The position numbers and the translations under genes were made by a program. Shown in pieces: positions 22,203-33,319 of a stretch of DNA of 64,000 bases; within the stretch, counting starts at the first letter, position 1, and each line of letters starts with the position of its first letter. Below the pieces are notes generated by a model, which did not search any database, had not been told where the DNA came from, and saw only the letters and a program-made list of their open reading frames with translations. This stretch comes from Anaeramoeba flamelloides (lineage: Eukaryota > Metamonada > Anaeramoebidae), in assembly GCA_027625915.1 (NCBI GenBank), contig JANTQA010000063.1:4483501-4547500 (forward strand), read 5' to 3'.

Positions 22203-22600
22203 TTTAGTCAAATTCTTACTTGGAGGGAATGTGCTTTTCTGGACAAGAAATTAAAAAAAGATCCTATTTATTTAAAAACAGATTTTTCCATGTTTGAAAA
22301 AATATTTACCGAGTTAAAGATAAGATCTAATTGTCAGTTAAAAGGATCTTTAGGATTTATAAAAATTGAAATTACATTTTTTTGATCTGTCTCTTATTCT
22401 ACAAAATAATTACCTTCTTTTCAAAAATTCATAAGAAAGTAAACAAAAATGTTCATACTTTATCAAGGGTAAACTCAAATGACAATAAAATCAAGCTATT
22501 GGTGTGCAAATTAAAGCGCGAATATTCATCAAAAAAACAAATTAATAAAGAAAATATTTCTGATTTGTATGATGAATTATTTAACCTAATCAAAATATGA
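22203..22600 (+). CDS. Spliced gene of unknown function, 3' part
   Basis: The exon from about 22206 (after the acceptor AAATTAATTTAG) to 22336 reads QILTWRECAFLDKKLKKD, then YLKTDFSMFEKIFTELK. Intron 22337-22467 (GTTAAA...TATCAAG) removes a stop. Exon 22468-22600 continues in phase with VNSNDNKIKLLVCKLKRE, then NISDLYDELFNLIKI and TGA. The joined product looks helical and charged with regular hydrophobic spacing; I do not recognise the family. The start and earlier exons are not found. A separate exon-like piece follows an acceptor CTGCTTTCAG at 22644 (RPKKTSKSSTLKGKK), but it does not join in phase. Confidence 0.45.
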
Positions 22601-22771
22601 TTGATTGAAAAATAAAACAAACATAATTTTCCTTCTGCTTTCAGAAAAAAAAACAGAGCTAACAAGACCTAAAAAAACATCAAAGTCCTCAACTCTAAAA
22701 GGCAAAAAAATACCACACATTTTTAGAATTAAACTTATCAAATTTGGCTTTGGTGTACTTTTATTGTAAAT

Positions 22772-23235
22772 TTACTGTTGTTAAAATAAAGCGTGAAGAA
22801 AAGTTTAATCGCGTGTTTCAAAATTAAAAGGTGTTTTTTTTTGGTATAGAAGAACTATACATCAACCGATCAGAGAAACCAACAATTAACCCTAATTAAA
22901 TATGATGTTGCTTTATTAAAGTTCTATTATTTAAATAGAAATTTCAAAAAATAAAGGATCAAAAAGGAAAATTTATCTCTAAAAAATAGAGTTAATTATT
23001 AATAAAATTTTAATCACCAAAAAACAAATAAAAATTGAGAGAAATATGAAAAAATTTGAACAAATTGCCTTAATAATTTAAATTTTACTGAAAATATCAA
23101 GGGATTTACTCACAAAATTGATTTGAAATTAGGTATACAATTGGGTATTAAATTGGATGTTAAATTGGAACAAGAAGAAAAAAAAAGTATGGATTATATT
23201 TTAAAACATGGATTTAGTTGTTGGTAACACATTAT
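22772..23235 (+). repeat. Dispersed repeat I, copy 1
   Basis: Direct relative of 29796-30265: AAAATAAAGCG, CTTTATTAAAGTTCTATTAT, AATAAAGGATCAAAAAGG and GGAACAAGAAGAAAAAAAA occur in the same order in both. Non-coding. Confidence 0.6.
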
Positions 23236-23334
23236 TTGGACCATAGTAATTGGGCTAATTTTTATTTCAATTTCCAAAATGTATATTAATTATTACTTTT
23301 AAAATCAATTTAGCAGATTAATATTTTTTTTCTT

Positions 23335-23819
23335 ATATAGTGGTGTAAATAACCTGTTCAGACAATCTTTAACCCATTACTAAAATTTAACTCGTGTTTT
23401 TTTTTCAGACTTGGGTATTTGAAGACAAGAAATCACTTATAGATTCTTGGATCAGATCCAAATTGACTTTAGAGGTTAGATCTTTGATTAACCGAAATGG
23501 CTCAATTATATTAAATGCTTTGGTTTTTTAAAAATTTCATCATATTTACAAAATTTGTGAGATTAAATGATTTTTTTATAAAAATACAAAAAATGAAATT
23601 ATACTCATTTTTTTTTGTATAAAAACATTAAATTTTAATCTTCCAGTATCTTCTTAATTCTTTTTTAAAATTTATTTAAAAAACCCAATTTCTTGTTTAT
23701 ATATTGTTGTCATTCGATTTATTAGTTTCTTTTATTTCTAGAGTCAGCTAATTTTTTTGCATGAGTTAAATTTTAGTAATGGGTTAAAATAAAAAACACG
23801 AGTTAGTTATACCACTGTA
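23335..23819. mobile_element. TIR element, family R6 (TACAGTGGT ends)
   Basis: Left TATAGTGGTGTAAATAAC, right GTTAGTTATACCACTGTAG; TTTAACCCATTACTAAAATT is inverted near both ends. The CAGTGGT ends and TA at the tips again suggest Tc1/mariner-related non-autonomous DNA. Confidence 0.65.
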
Positions 23820-24139
23820 GTTAATGCATGAAGTTTAATTAAATGTCTAAAAATATCATTTTGAAACGATGTTGTAAAGATATTTTAGGGATTTTTCTTC
23901 AACTTAGAAACTAAAAAAATATTTTGAGATGTGAACTAAAACTTTTCATTTTTTAATTGGGAAATAAGAATTTTTTAAAATTTTTAGAAAGTTGAATGAA
24001 AATTTTTTACAATTTATTCGTGAACAAATCGTAATATTTATCTAATGGACGACCCGGGAATAATTGGAGTGCATACTAATTTCAAACTGATATAGTTTTT
24101 ATATAAATTTCTTTAGCAAAATTTCTTTAGATCGATTAT

Positions 24140-24748
24140 GTCATAAAGTATTTCCAAAAAAGTGGGAATTTTTTTTACATTTCATAAAAAATCATCTTTG
24201 TTAGTCGATTGATTTGTTAATTGAGAATACCATATTAATTTTAATGTTAATACTGATTGAATCAATTACTTGGATATTTATTTCAAAGTATAGTTGATGA
24301 AATATTCCAAAATAATGAAAAAAAATAAAATAGCACTTTTTTTTTTGGTGAAAAATATGTACTACCAATTTCAATAAAAAATTAAAAAAGTTAAGATGGT
24401 AGAATTAATTTTTTAAACAATCAAAAGCAAGTCATATTTTATCAATTCTATTTGAAAATTTGTTCAGATTAAACAAGCTATGAAAACGATTTTTTTCGAT
24501 AAAAAATAAAACAATTAACACCAATTTTCACCTAAAAAATATCAGATAAAATTGAGATCAAATAATTTCATATTTTTTATTTATGTAATATAATACTGAG
24601 AAACAAATTAAAATTATTTCCAAGAATCTATAAACGGTATTTAAATGATTTTGTACATTTAAATACTTTTTTTAAGATTGACGATAATCAATATATTTGA
24701 AAATAAATTTGTCCCACTTTTTTTGGAAATAGCTTATACTTTAAAGAA
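24140..24748. mobile_element. TIR element, family R7
   Basis: Left AAAGTATTTCCAAAAAAGTG(GGA), right (TCCC)ACTTTTTTTGGAAATAGC. Inverted ends enclose about 560 bases of AT-rich, non-coding DNA. Confidence 0.45.
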
Positions 24749-24764
24749 AAGTCCGATTCAGAAT

Positions 24765-24970
24765 AATTCTCTTTTTATGGATAAATTTGTGTATGATTAA
24801 TGGGGAAATGATTTTCAGTTTCATTCCCACTTTCCCTTTTCAATCGTTCTTTTTTAATCAGGATACCCACTCAGCCCAATATATGCCCCCAAAAAAAGAA
24901 AACAAAGGAATAAATAAAGTTACAAATTACAACTTATTTCATTGGAAACTCTCTTTTAAATAGAAAAATA
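24765..24970. other. GC-rich patch, possible exon, strand unclear
   Basis: On the plus strand a frame runs from about 24755 through DTHSAQYMPPKKENKGINK to TAG near 24962. On the minus strand the frame reading KRESGNETENHFPINHTQ after an acceptor-like TTAAAAAAG is equally open. GC is locally high (ACCCACTCAGCCC). Confidence 0.3.
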
Positions 24971-25332
24971 AGGAAAATGAAGTGAAATTTTAATCATTAT
25001 ACATATATTTCACATTTTTTAATTGTTTTAATATGTACATTTTAAATTTTTTAATTAATTATTGATAAATGATATAAAAGAAAATGTTATTACTCTGGTG
25101 ATTAATATTAATGTAAGATGAATTCTTTGAACCAAAATGTAAGATGATAACAAAAAAAAAGAATCTTTTACCACTATTTGTCAATTTTTTTTTTATTTAA
25201 AATCAATAAAAAAATAAAAATGAAAAATTATTTTCAAAATTTTAAGAAAAATTTTTTTTTAGGAGAAAATAGTTCTATTTTACTATTTTTGTAGATTTTT
25301 ATTTTGATAAGAAGAATGATAACATTATTATA
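24971..25332. other. AT-rich intergenic DNA
   Basis: Nothing supported. Confidence 0.4.
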
Positions 25333-25334
25333 TA

Positions 25335-25530
25335 CAGTCAGTTTCACTTTTAAGGCACAAAATTTCAACGAAATTTAAAGCACAATAAAAATCTCAAATT
25401 AAGGCATAAAATTTGGATTCTAGTAAAATAATTTGTAAAAAAAAAAATTACAAATTTTGTTCGTTAATTTGAAATTTTTTTGTGCTTTTGATTTGGTTGA
25501 AAGTTTGTGCCTTAAAAGTGAAACTGACTG
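25335..25530. mobile_element. Hairpin MITE R1, well preserved copy
   Basis: CAGTCAGTTTCACTTTTAAG on the left and its complement on the right, flanked by TA on each side (25333-25334 and 25531-25532). The AAGGCACAA motifs are largely kept. Confidence 0.75.
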
Positions 25531-25604
25531 TATAATTAATCCAAAAAACATCTTTTAAAGATTATAAATTAGAATTTTTCATCAAAAATGCCCAAATACA
25601 TTAT

Positions 25605-25804
25605 ACAGACAGTTTTGCTTTGAAGGTGCACAAAGTTTAGACCATATTTAAAACGGAAAAAAATCTCAAATAAATCTATATTTTTTGGAATTATTTTCTT
25701 TTAATAAATTGTTTTACTAGAATATGAAAAATATGCCTAAATATTTAATTTTTTTGTTCCTTAAATTTGTTTTAAAATTTTTTTCTTAAAAATGGAACTC
25801 ACTG
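25605..25804. mobile_element. Hairpin MITE R1, degenerate copy
   Basis: Left CAGACAGTTTTGCTTTGAAG, right AAAAATGGAACTCACTG then TA. Only about 75 bases from the previous copy; inner motifs are mostly lost. Confidence 0.6.
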
Positions 25805-27519
25805 TAATGGTTAATTGTTATTATTTAGGAAAAACTGGCGATAAATTATATTATGATTAATTTTTTTTTAATCCCGAAGAATTTTAAAAAAGAAGAACCA
25901 CAAGATCTTTATTTTGAAAAACGTATAAGATGATTTAATATAAATTTTGATTTTTTTTTAAATTATATATATTTAATTTTTCTTTTCTAGAATAATTCTT
26001 CAAACAAAAAATCCCATCAATTTATTGAAAACAATTTTCTATTCATTTTTATTTCTTCATTTTTTTTTTTTATCCAATTTCTTTTTTTATTGTAATTGGA
26101 AGAATTCCCGTAAAAGTAACCAAAAAATTATTAACAACAATATCGATTTTGAAAGAAATTTGACAAATAAATTACAAAAATTTTAGTATTTTAGTAACAT
26201 ATATTTATTCATAACCAGCTTTGTATATTTTTTTTGTAAATTGTTTTTTTAGGTTGATTGTAAAAAAATTAATTTTTGTCTTTTGAAATTTTTTTTCAAT
26301 TGACTTACTATTCAAAAAAAAACATTTGAATTTTATAAATTTATTGAAATAAAGTTTAATTTCCAACTTAGAAAAAATAATTGATGAATATGAATGTTAT
26401 TTTTTGTTGAATTTCGAAAGAGTACAATTCTCCTATAAAAGTAAAATTATAATAATATATTTGTCAAAATGAACCTTAGAAAGATTTTAAGTTTATGGTT
26501 ATTTTTTTTTTTTTGTAAAACTTGTTTATATTTCTTTTGTGGAATATATTATAAATTCAATTATCCCTCATTTACTTTCCGATAAGAGAAAAGAAAAGAA
26601 AAAAAAATATATAAAGAGAAAAGGGAAAATAATTTCAAATAGTAAAAATATAATTATAAAGCTTTATATGTTGAAAATGGGATAACTGATTCTAAATTCC
26701 AATTTTGTTACATTAAATTTTAATATATTGAAGAGAACTATCAAAGAAAAAATTATCCAAAAATAAAAAGTAAAAGAATTCAAATAATAATTTTATCAAA
26801 AAATTATTATTTTTAATGTTGGAGTGGTAGGTATCTTGATCAAAATTGTATATCGGCCCCTAAAAAATAACTTGAAGAAAATCATAATCTCTTTGTCATT
26901 AAAACTAATATACAAGTTTAAATATGGAATGTTTTAAAAAATATGGTTTTTTCAATTTTCGAGATAAATCAAGTGTTCCATGCATTTATCCAAATTTTGA
27001 CAATGTTAAACCAAAAGACCCGTTTTGATTATTGAGCTAAAAGGTATTTTCACTATAAAATCCTTTGCTGAATACTAACATTTTATTGACAAAAACACAA
27101 AAAAAATTTACATTCTCCCTATTCAAAAAAAAAGTTACCAAGATCAAGATCAAATTCAAAAATTTAAAAATTTAATTCGGTTTATCAAAGATCTTTGAAT
27201 TTTTTCTTTTTGAATTGGAGTATTTTGCAATATCTCGTATCGCTGTTAATAATTATTTTTTAGGGAAAAGTTGAAGGAAAATTGTTTTCCTTTTATTTAA
27301 TAATTGAATGTAGACACAAAAAGAACGATCTTCAGTGAATATGTTGCATACTGATTTTATCTTGTGTAAAAAAAATAACTCACTTGAAAAAAATGGTTTA
27401 AATGTTTACAGTCACATAGAAGTAACAATTAAAGAGATTTAATACTTTTTGAAAAATTATTAATTAATTATTTTCCATTTTTTGGCAATTTCACTTTAAA
27501 ATATTTTCATTTGAATAAC
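25805..27519. other. Intergenic and 5' flank of the inhibitor-2 gene
   Basis: AT-rich. Bases 26925-27040 are a fragment of the R8 element arm (GGAATGTTTTAAAAAATATG, then GCATTTATCCAAATTTTGA). No gene. Confidence 0.45.
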
Positions 27520-28227
27520 ATGAGCAAAGAAAACAGCTCAAATCAAGGAGGAATCCTAAACGATGGTAAAAAAAAACAAGAGTCAAAAAAAAGAGTTAGG
27601 TGGGATGAAGAAAATCTTAAAAAGATTGAATCAGAGCCAAAACCTAAAATGAAGATTGATGAACCACCCACCCCTTTTAATTACGATTACGATCCCGAAA
27701 ACGATGAGGATCTCAAAAATCTTCCGCCGTCTTCATCCTCGTCGTCTTCTGATTCATCTGATTCTTCTTCTGATTCTGAGAACACAACAAATAAAAAAAG
27801 TAAAAATTATATAAAAAGTTTTTTTTTTTGTCAAATTTTTTCTTTTTTATTTTTTGCTTTGATTCAAGAATTAAGGATACTTATTGTTGAATAACTAAAT
27901 TTTTACTTAAAAAAACAAGATCAAAAAGAAATTCCCAAACAGCCCATGGTTGACTTGAACTTAGTCAAAGAGATGCTTGAAGAGGAGGAAGATGAAGAAA
28001 AGGAAATTGATTCAGAAGAAGAAAGAAAAAAAAAACATCACCAATTTCTTGAAAGAAGAAAAAATCATTATAATGAATTTCGTGTTGTCAAAACTTTAAA
28101 CTTTAATTATAATTACAAAGACGAATTCCCAGATGAGTCATCAAGTGAGTCAACATCAGAAGAAGAAAAAGAAGAAGAAAAGAAAAAAGAAGAAGAACAG
28201 AAAAAAGAAAAAGAGTTAGACAAATAA
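27520..28227 (+). CDS. Protein phosphatase 1 inhibitor-2 family protein
   Basis: Two exons, 27520-27799 and 27920-28227, joined in phase 1 across a 120-base intron (GTAAAA...AACAAG); 195 residues. It binds and regulates the catalytic subunit of protein phosphatase 1. Family motifs in order: GILND at 11-15 (SILK-like), KKRVRWDEENL at 23-33 (RVxF-like, human KSQKWDEMN), MKIDEPPTPF at 44-53 with the TP site phosphorylated by GSK3 in the animal protein, and the C-terminal helix RKKKHHQFLERRKNHYNEFR at 129-148. The size matches the family (about 200). Ser-rich and Glu/Lys-rich stretches are species-specific. I chose the ATG at 27520; the TTG at 27511 is only an open-frame boundary. A donor GTGAGT at 28145 and acceptor TTTTTTCAG at 28305 could give an alternative last exon ending at 28358. 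Confidence 0.93.
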
Positions 28228-28759
28228 TGAATTTACAGAAGAAAAAAGACTAAAAAAATTGAATGGCTTTATAATAAAAAAAAGTTTTTTTTTTCATTTT
28301 TTCAGACTCACACCTTTTAGATTCTTTAGTGTTTGAAAACAATCAAAGCGAAAAATAAATTTTGTGTTGGGCTAAACTGAGATTTTTGTTTCTAAAACTT
28401 TGAGACCAAATCAAAATTATGGTTGTTTTAAAAAGTAATCTCTAAAATTGTTGTTAAACTTAAGGAATTAGTGTCACCCTAGATTTCTCTATAATCAAAG
28501 TATGTTGAAATTGGGTGTAAATGATATTAGTGCGAAATGGATCCAATAGCTCTAATAAATCGATTATAAATCTTATTGCACAATAAATTATTACATTTTT
28601 TACAAAGGATCACAATTTAAAAATTTCATTTTGGAAATTTTTTTTTTAATTCCTTTACCAATCCCAAAAATAAAAACCCAAATAATAGTATTACAGTATT
28701 TAATAATTCAAATTTAGAACTTCTAAAAGTAACTATTTTTTTAATTTTTTAATTACAAA

Positions 28760-29090
28760 GATTAACTCAATAATCATTAACATAAAAACCCAAAGACTGA
28801 TTAATTTTGTTTCCTTTTTATAAAGCTAATTGAAACATCAATATATTTCCAAGATTTCAGAAATAATTTATCTAAAAAATTTATTTGTTAAGTATTTAAT
28901 TTTTAAAAAAAACGAATTTTTTAACAACTGATCTACATTTCGCGACAAATTTAAGAAATATATTTTGCAACTTTGGAGTCTGAATATTGATGATTCAACC
29001 TCTAAATTTTTGGCGAAAGGCAGATTTTTTTCAGGAAATTGTTAGGTTTTTTGCCAATACTTAGATCATTTTTGATTGATGAAAAAAAGA
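28760..29090 (+). repeat. Dispersed repeat L, copy 1
   Basis: Matches 61155-61470 in direct orientation (AACATCAATATATTTCCAAG, CTGATCTACATTTCGCGACA, TATTGATGATTCAACCTCTA). Non-coding. Confidence 0.5.
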
Positions 29091-29109
29091 TCAATAAATA
29101 TTACTACTT

Positions 29110-29310
29110 AACTAATCGATTTTTTAGAGACATTCGAACAATGTAACACTAACGTGGTTAGGTCCAATAACAACATACTTTGATCGTCGGCTTCTCCTTG
29201 GTAGAGGCTAATCCCTTTAAAAGATCAATTTTTAAGCTTGAGCTATATTCAAAAAAACTTTTTTAATCTCACTTTTTTGAAACGACTTTACTGTTGTTAA
29301 GGACTAAATT
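29110..29310 (-). CDS. Possible 3' exons of an unknown gene
   Basis: On the minus strand, 29110-29220 reads ISLYQGEADDQSMLLLDL, then TTLVLHCSNVSKKSIS and TAA, with GC near 45%. An upstream piece (SLTTVKSFQK, following ATTTAG) joins it in phase 1 across about 59 bases (GTGAGA...TTTAAAG). No ATG is found and no family is recognised. The high GC and Asp/Glu content argue for coding on this strand. Confidence 0.35.
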
Positions 29311-29337
29311 TCCACCCTTAAGAAGAGTTGAGTAATT

Positions 29338-29604
29338 GTGTTATTTCACTTTCACTTCTCACAAAAAAATGTCACTTGGAAGAAATTGGACAAAAAAAAA
29401 AAAACATTTTTGTCTTCTTTACCTTTTAACGTAAAGACTATTTTTCTTTCTTTTTCAATGAAAAGGAAAATAGAAAATAACAAAAAAAATAATTGCAAAA
29501 AATGGCTATTGAAGACTTTCAAGGGCATTTCAACTTTTAGAACATTTCAAACTTGGGAAAGTGGTTGTAAAAAATATATAGACCAGCCCAAGAAAATAGT
29601 GTGA
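29338..29604 (+). CDS. Unknown open frame, possible exon or element remnant
   Basis: An 88-codon frame (first codon GTG, first ATG at 29458) ending TGA. Basic and aromatic: KKWLLKTFKGISTFRTFQ, then TWESGCKKYIDQPKKIV. No splice sites or family recognised. It sits between the possible minus-strand exons and repeat I. Confidence 0.25.
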   Translation: MLFHFHFSQKNVTWKKLDKKKKTFLSSLPFNVKTIFLSFSMKRKIENNKKNNCKKWLLKTFKGISTFRTFQTWESGCKKYIDQPKKIV

Positions 29605-29795
29605 GTTCCGAAAATTGAAATGGAAATACTAAAATATCAAAATCAAATTTGAAATGATCTAACAAGGTAAAAATTGTAAAAATTTGGAAAATTTCACATT
29701 TTTTCTAAAAAAGAAATACTCCTTGTACAAATATTACTTGGATTACATAACTCTTTCAAAGATGATTTTATACATAATTCCACTGTTTTCACCTA

Positions 29796-30265
29796 AAAAC
29801 GTAGTCCTTAAAATAAAGCGAGTAGAAAAGTTTAAACCCTGTTTCAGAATAAAAAACGTAATTTATTTGTTATAGAAGACCTATGCCTTAAAAGCCCAAA
29901 GAAATCAATAATAAACCCTGATTAAATATGGTATTACTTTCTTAAAGTTCTATTATTTCAAAAGAAATTCTATAAATAAAGGATCAAATTGAAATATTTA
30001 CCTCAAAAAATAGACTAAATTTTTAAGCAAATTTTTATCATCAAAAAAACAAAGAAATTTCAAAAAAAATAAGAATATTACCTGAAAAAATTTTCGGCAA
30101 AGTTCCTTCATAATTTAAATTTTTTACTAAAATTATCAAGTAGTTTACTTTCAAAATTAATTTGAACGTAGGTATACTATTAGGTAGACAATTGGATGTT
30201 GCCTTGAAACAAGAAGAAAAAAAAGCACAGATTATATTTTGAAAAACACGATTATAGTCGTTTTG
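29796..30265 (+). repeat. Dispersed repeat I, copy 2
   Basis: Direct relative of 22772-23235 (CTTAAAATAAAGCGAGTAG, TTAAAGTTCTATTATTTCAA, GAAACAAGAAGAAAAAAAA). Confidence 0.6.
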
Positions 30266-30905
30266 AACGAATTTTCTTGATCACTGTGGATATAAATAAT
30301 TTAAATATTTTGTCTATCATTTTGATTTTAAGGGACTAGTAAATATTCAAAAAATTTTCAAGTAAATTTAACAGTAAATTCATAAACGTATTTACATCAT
30401 CTGATAATTGAGAAATGGTGTAAAAATCTGATTACTAAAAAGTGAACTTACTTTTAATGCTATTTTCTGAAATGAATTCTTATTTTTAAAAGTTTGATCC
30501 ATTTTTCTCATTTTTGAAAAGTTCAGAATTCAACCTATTTCTGAATTATTTCATACAAAAATATTTTCTTCAAAGAAGAAAGAAAGATTATTGTCAGTAG
30601 AAGGGGATTACAAAAATACACTTTAAAAAAAATATTACCACTAAGTTCTAAAATAACACAATATAAATAATCTACTTAATTTCAAAAATGACAATTATTA
30701 TTTTAAACTTTAAAAAAAAATTAATTTTTTGATTCAAAGAACAGTTAAAATCAATTTTTTCTTTGTGTGGAACAAAAAAATCGTAGAAAAAAAAAAACAA
30801 TCAATCAAATTAAAAACCCTTCAAAAATATTTTTTTAAAACCTTGAAAATTAAAATTATAATCTAAAGAAATTATTTTTTTATGATTATTTTTCATAAAT
30901 TATTA
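30266..30905. other. AT-rich intergenic DNA
   Basis: Nothing supported. Confidence 0.4.
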
Positions 30906-31104
30906 CATTCAGTTCCACCTTTATGGTAAAAAATTTTGTGGAAAATTTAATACAAAAAAACAATCATAAATTAGGGCACAAAATTTATATTCTAGTAAAA
31001 TAGATTGAATTAAAAAATAATTCTAAATTTTGTACATTAATTTGTGATTTTTTGGTGCCTTAGATCTCGTTGAAAGTTTGTGTCTTATTTTTGAAAATGA
31101 CTAT
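30906..31104. mobile_element. Hairpin MITE R1, degenerate copy
   Basis: Left CATTCAGTTCCACCTTTATG after TA, right TTTTTGAAAATGACTATAA. The centre keeps AATTAGGGCACAAAATTTA and its counterpart. Confidence 0.55.
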
Positions 31105-32180
31105 AATAACCCAATCTTAATTGTTTCAGTAATTTTTTAACAGTATAAAGATTAAATTAATCATTATTCTTTAGAATTATTTCTCAATTTTTGTAAAGAT
31201 TTTCAGTAAATAAAACAAATTTAAATCAAAAATTCTAATAAAAAAAAACTAATAATTGATAGATATTATCAAATAACTTATTTTAAAATAATATTTCCTT
31301 GTTTATACTCTGAACATTTGAAAAAAAATATTAACCGATCTTTTAAATTCTAAGAAATTTAATCAATATTTGTGAATTAAATAGATGATCAATTTTATGA
31401 GATTTCTGAGGATTTAATATTTGTGTTTATTTTTATTGTATTTTTAAAACAAAATAAAAAGTTCAAGGTTATTTATGAATGAAGACTCTCGTAAATTGCA
31501 AAAGTGAGATTTCTAAAAAATAAAAATTTTTGGAAAATTTTTCTTGTTTCTATTTTGATCATTAAATCCAAAAAAAAGGATAAAGATCTTTTGGCTTAAA
31601 TTTCAATTTGGGAAAAAAAAACTCTTGTAAAAATGATAACCCATCTCTCTAAAGTTGATAAATGAAGTTGTGTATCCGGTTTAATTATATACTTTTTTTA
31701 AATAATTACTCTACTACAGAGGGAAAAAAAAATAGATAAGGTTTACTAGTACCTAAAGGACAATGTTCCAAGAAAAAAATCGAAAAATTGTGGATAAAAA
31801 AACTTTTGAAAGAATCCGAAACCCAAGTAAAATTTAGACACTAGATATCTTTTACAAAAAAAAATGATAAATTTTTATAAATCCCTACATTTTCAAATTT
31901 TTAACATGAGACCCTTACCAAAATTTGCTTATGATATTTCATAATTTCTATTTCAAATCATTATAAGCACTATAAATTCACTCGATTTGTTCTAAATATT
32001 GTTAGAGCTACTTGTAAAAGTTTAAACTGTTTGAAAATTTAAACTTGTACCTAAATTTTAATAAAGACATTTTTTTAAAAAGTTATTCTTAATAAAAAAA
32101 TTATGAAATTTATTGCACTTGTCGGGATTTTTTTATCAAAACTCTTAATGTTCGAAAACACAAGTGAATTAAAAAAAAAA
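31105..32180. other. AT-rich intergenic DNA
   Basis: Nothing firm. The plus-strand frame starting ATG at 32103 overlaps the ORF below and is discussed under rejected items. Confidence 0.4.
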
Positions 32181-32333
32181 TCATTCGCGGATTGTGGAAT
32201 TATTATCTGTAATCAATATTCGTCTATCGGGGTTTAGTTCATCCTGTGTATTCTGGGAAAGTGTTGTAAAGTACCTCCGACTGCCCTCAAATTCTGGAAA
32301 ACCTAACAACAGTGAATAGTTACTATTGATCAT
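32181..32333 (-). CDS. Candidate 50-residue protein
   Basis: A complete ATG-to-TGA frame on the minus strand with GC around 42%, twice the background. The product starts MINSNYSLLLGFPEFEGSRR, then FTTLSQNTQDELNPDRR, and ends ITDNNSTIRE. It is hydrophilic and balanced in charge, unlike the Phe/Ile/Lys-rich chance frames around it. It has no signal peptide, cysteine or membrane segment. It may be a small gene, one exon of a larger one, or a fragment of a duplicated gene. No family recognised. Confidence 0.45.
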   Translation of the reverse strand: MINSNYSLLLGFPEFEGSRRYFTTLSQNTQDELNPDRRILITDNNSTIRE

Positions 32334-32828
32334 GAAAATGATAATATTATTTTATACTTTATATATTTTAATTATTTTTCACATTCTCTCTTTTTTTACT
32401 TAGTAAATTTTCTTTAATTGTTCCTTTCTCTAAATAAATAAATAAATAAAGTCATTTTTTTTTAAAAAAATTATAAATCAAAAATATATTTGAAGTTTTT
32501 TTTTTATTTGTTGTTGTTTTTAGAATTAATATTTTTTTATCAAATATCTTGAGAATAAAAAATTTTTTTGAGAAGTGAATGTAACATATAACAATAATGA
32601 CTAAATCATTACGGATAATCAAAATATAGTTCTTAAAATACATTTATTAAATCACAAAAAAAATAATATAATTTTGAGGTATTATTAAGGAATATTCGAA
32701 TTTTATACTTAGTGGGGGTTGAAATAAAATACTATAAACAGAAAAAAAGCTCTAAAAGACAATGAATTGAGGAAAAGTCAAAATATTGCAATTTTTGGAT
32801 TTTTTAGATTTTACTTGTAAATCTTTTT
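32334..32828. other. AT-rich intergenic DNA
   Basis: Poly-A/T; the minus frame 32452-32643 is chance-like. Confidence 0.4.
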
Positions 32829-33319
32829 TTGAACCAAAAACTTTTTGAATTTCCTGAACAAAACAAGGCAAAACTAAAAAGTTATTTTTTTTTGATATCA
32901 GGAAAAATCCACTCCACTTTCTTTTCAAGTATAATTATACTCTCTCGTCACACACTAACATACTTGAAAAGAAAGTGGAGTGGCATTTTTCTATATGAAA
33001 TTATTTTCTTCAAAATTTTTTGAGGATAATTTCGATTGAATGAAGGTAAAAATTTTTTGCCCAACTCAAAATTTTGAAAAAAAAACCTAAATTTTTCAAG
33101 TTAGCAAGATCCCTTGATCAAGTTTCTTTTAAGTCCTTAAATATATTACTAGATGGAAAAATAGTATTCACTAACCATAAAATTCGAATAATCCTTAAAT
33201 CATTTAAAAAGCGCGTTAAGATGGGTGATAGGATCATAAAGCCAACTAAATTTAAAATATTAAATAATTTATTCCGAATTTTTGGGCATTTTCATAAAAA
33301 TTGGGTCATTTTTTTTTGA
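32829..33319 (+). pseudogene. Broken open frame interrupted by a hairpin
   Basis: A first piece (about 32832-32900, KLFEFPEQNKAKLKSYF) and a second (33074-33319, KLARSLDQVSFKSLNILL, then KIVFTNHKIRIILKSFKKR, then IKPTKFKILNNLFRIFGHF) look like the same kind of coding DNA. They are separated by a near-perfect hairpin and about 80 AT-rich bases. No start codon, splice sites or family are clear. It could be two exons of a gene, but the hairpin suggests an insertion into an old ORF. Confidence 0.3.
32903..32990. repeat. Near-perfect 88-base hairpin
   Basis: CCACTCCACTTTCTTTTCAA(GTA) at 32909-32931 is exactly inverted at 32961-32983, a 23-bp stem. Beyond it the arms pair further except for one bulged base. 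The loop is 29 bases (including CTCTCTCGTCACACAC). Confidence 0.85.

Noticed and set aside
27511-27519. Upstream extension of inhibitor-2
   Set aside because: Begins at TTG; the first ATG, at 27520, fits the family N-terminus.
32103-32310. Plus-strand ATG frame with a signal-peptide-like start (MKFIALVGIFLSKLLMF)
   Set aside because: It has an internal TAG and a Cys/Ile-rich continuation; the minus-strand 50-residue frame over the same GC-rich part is cleaner. Not excluded completely.
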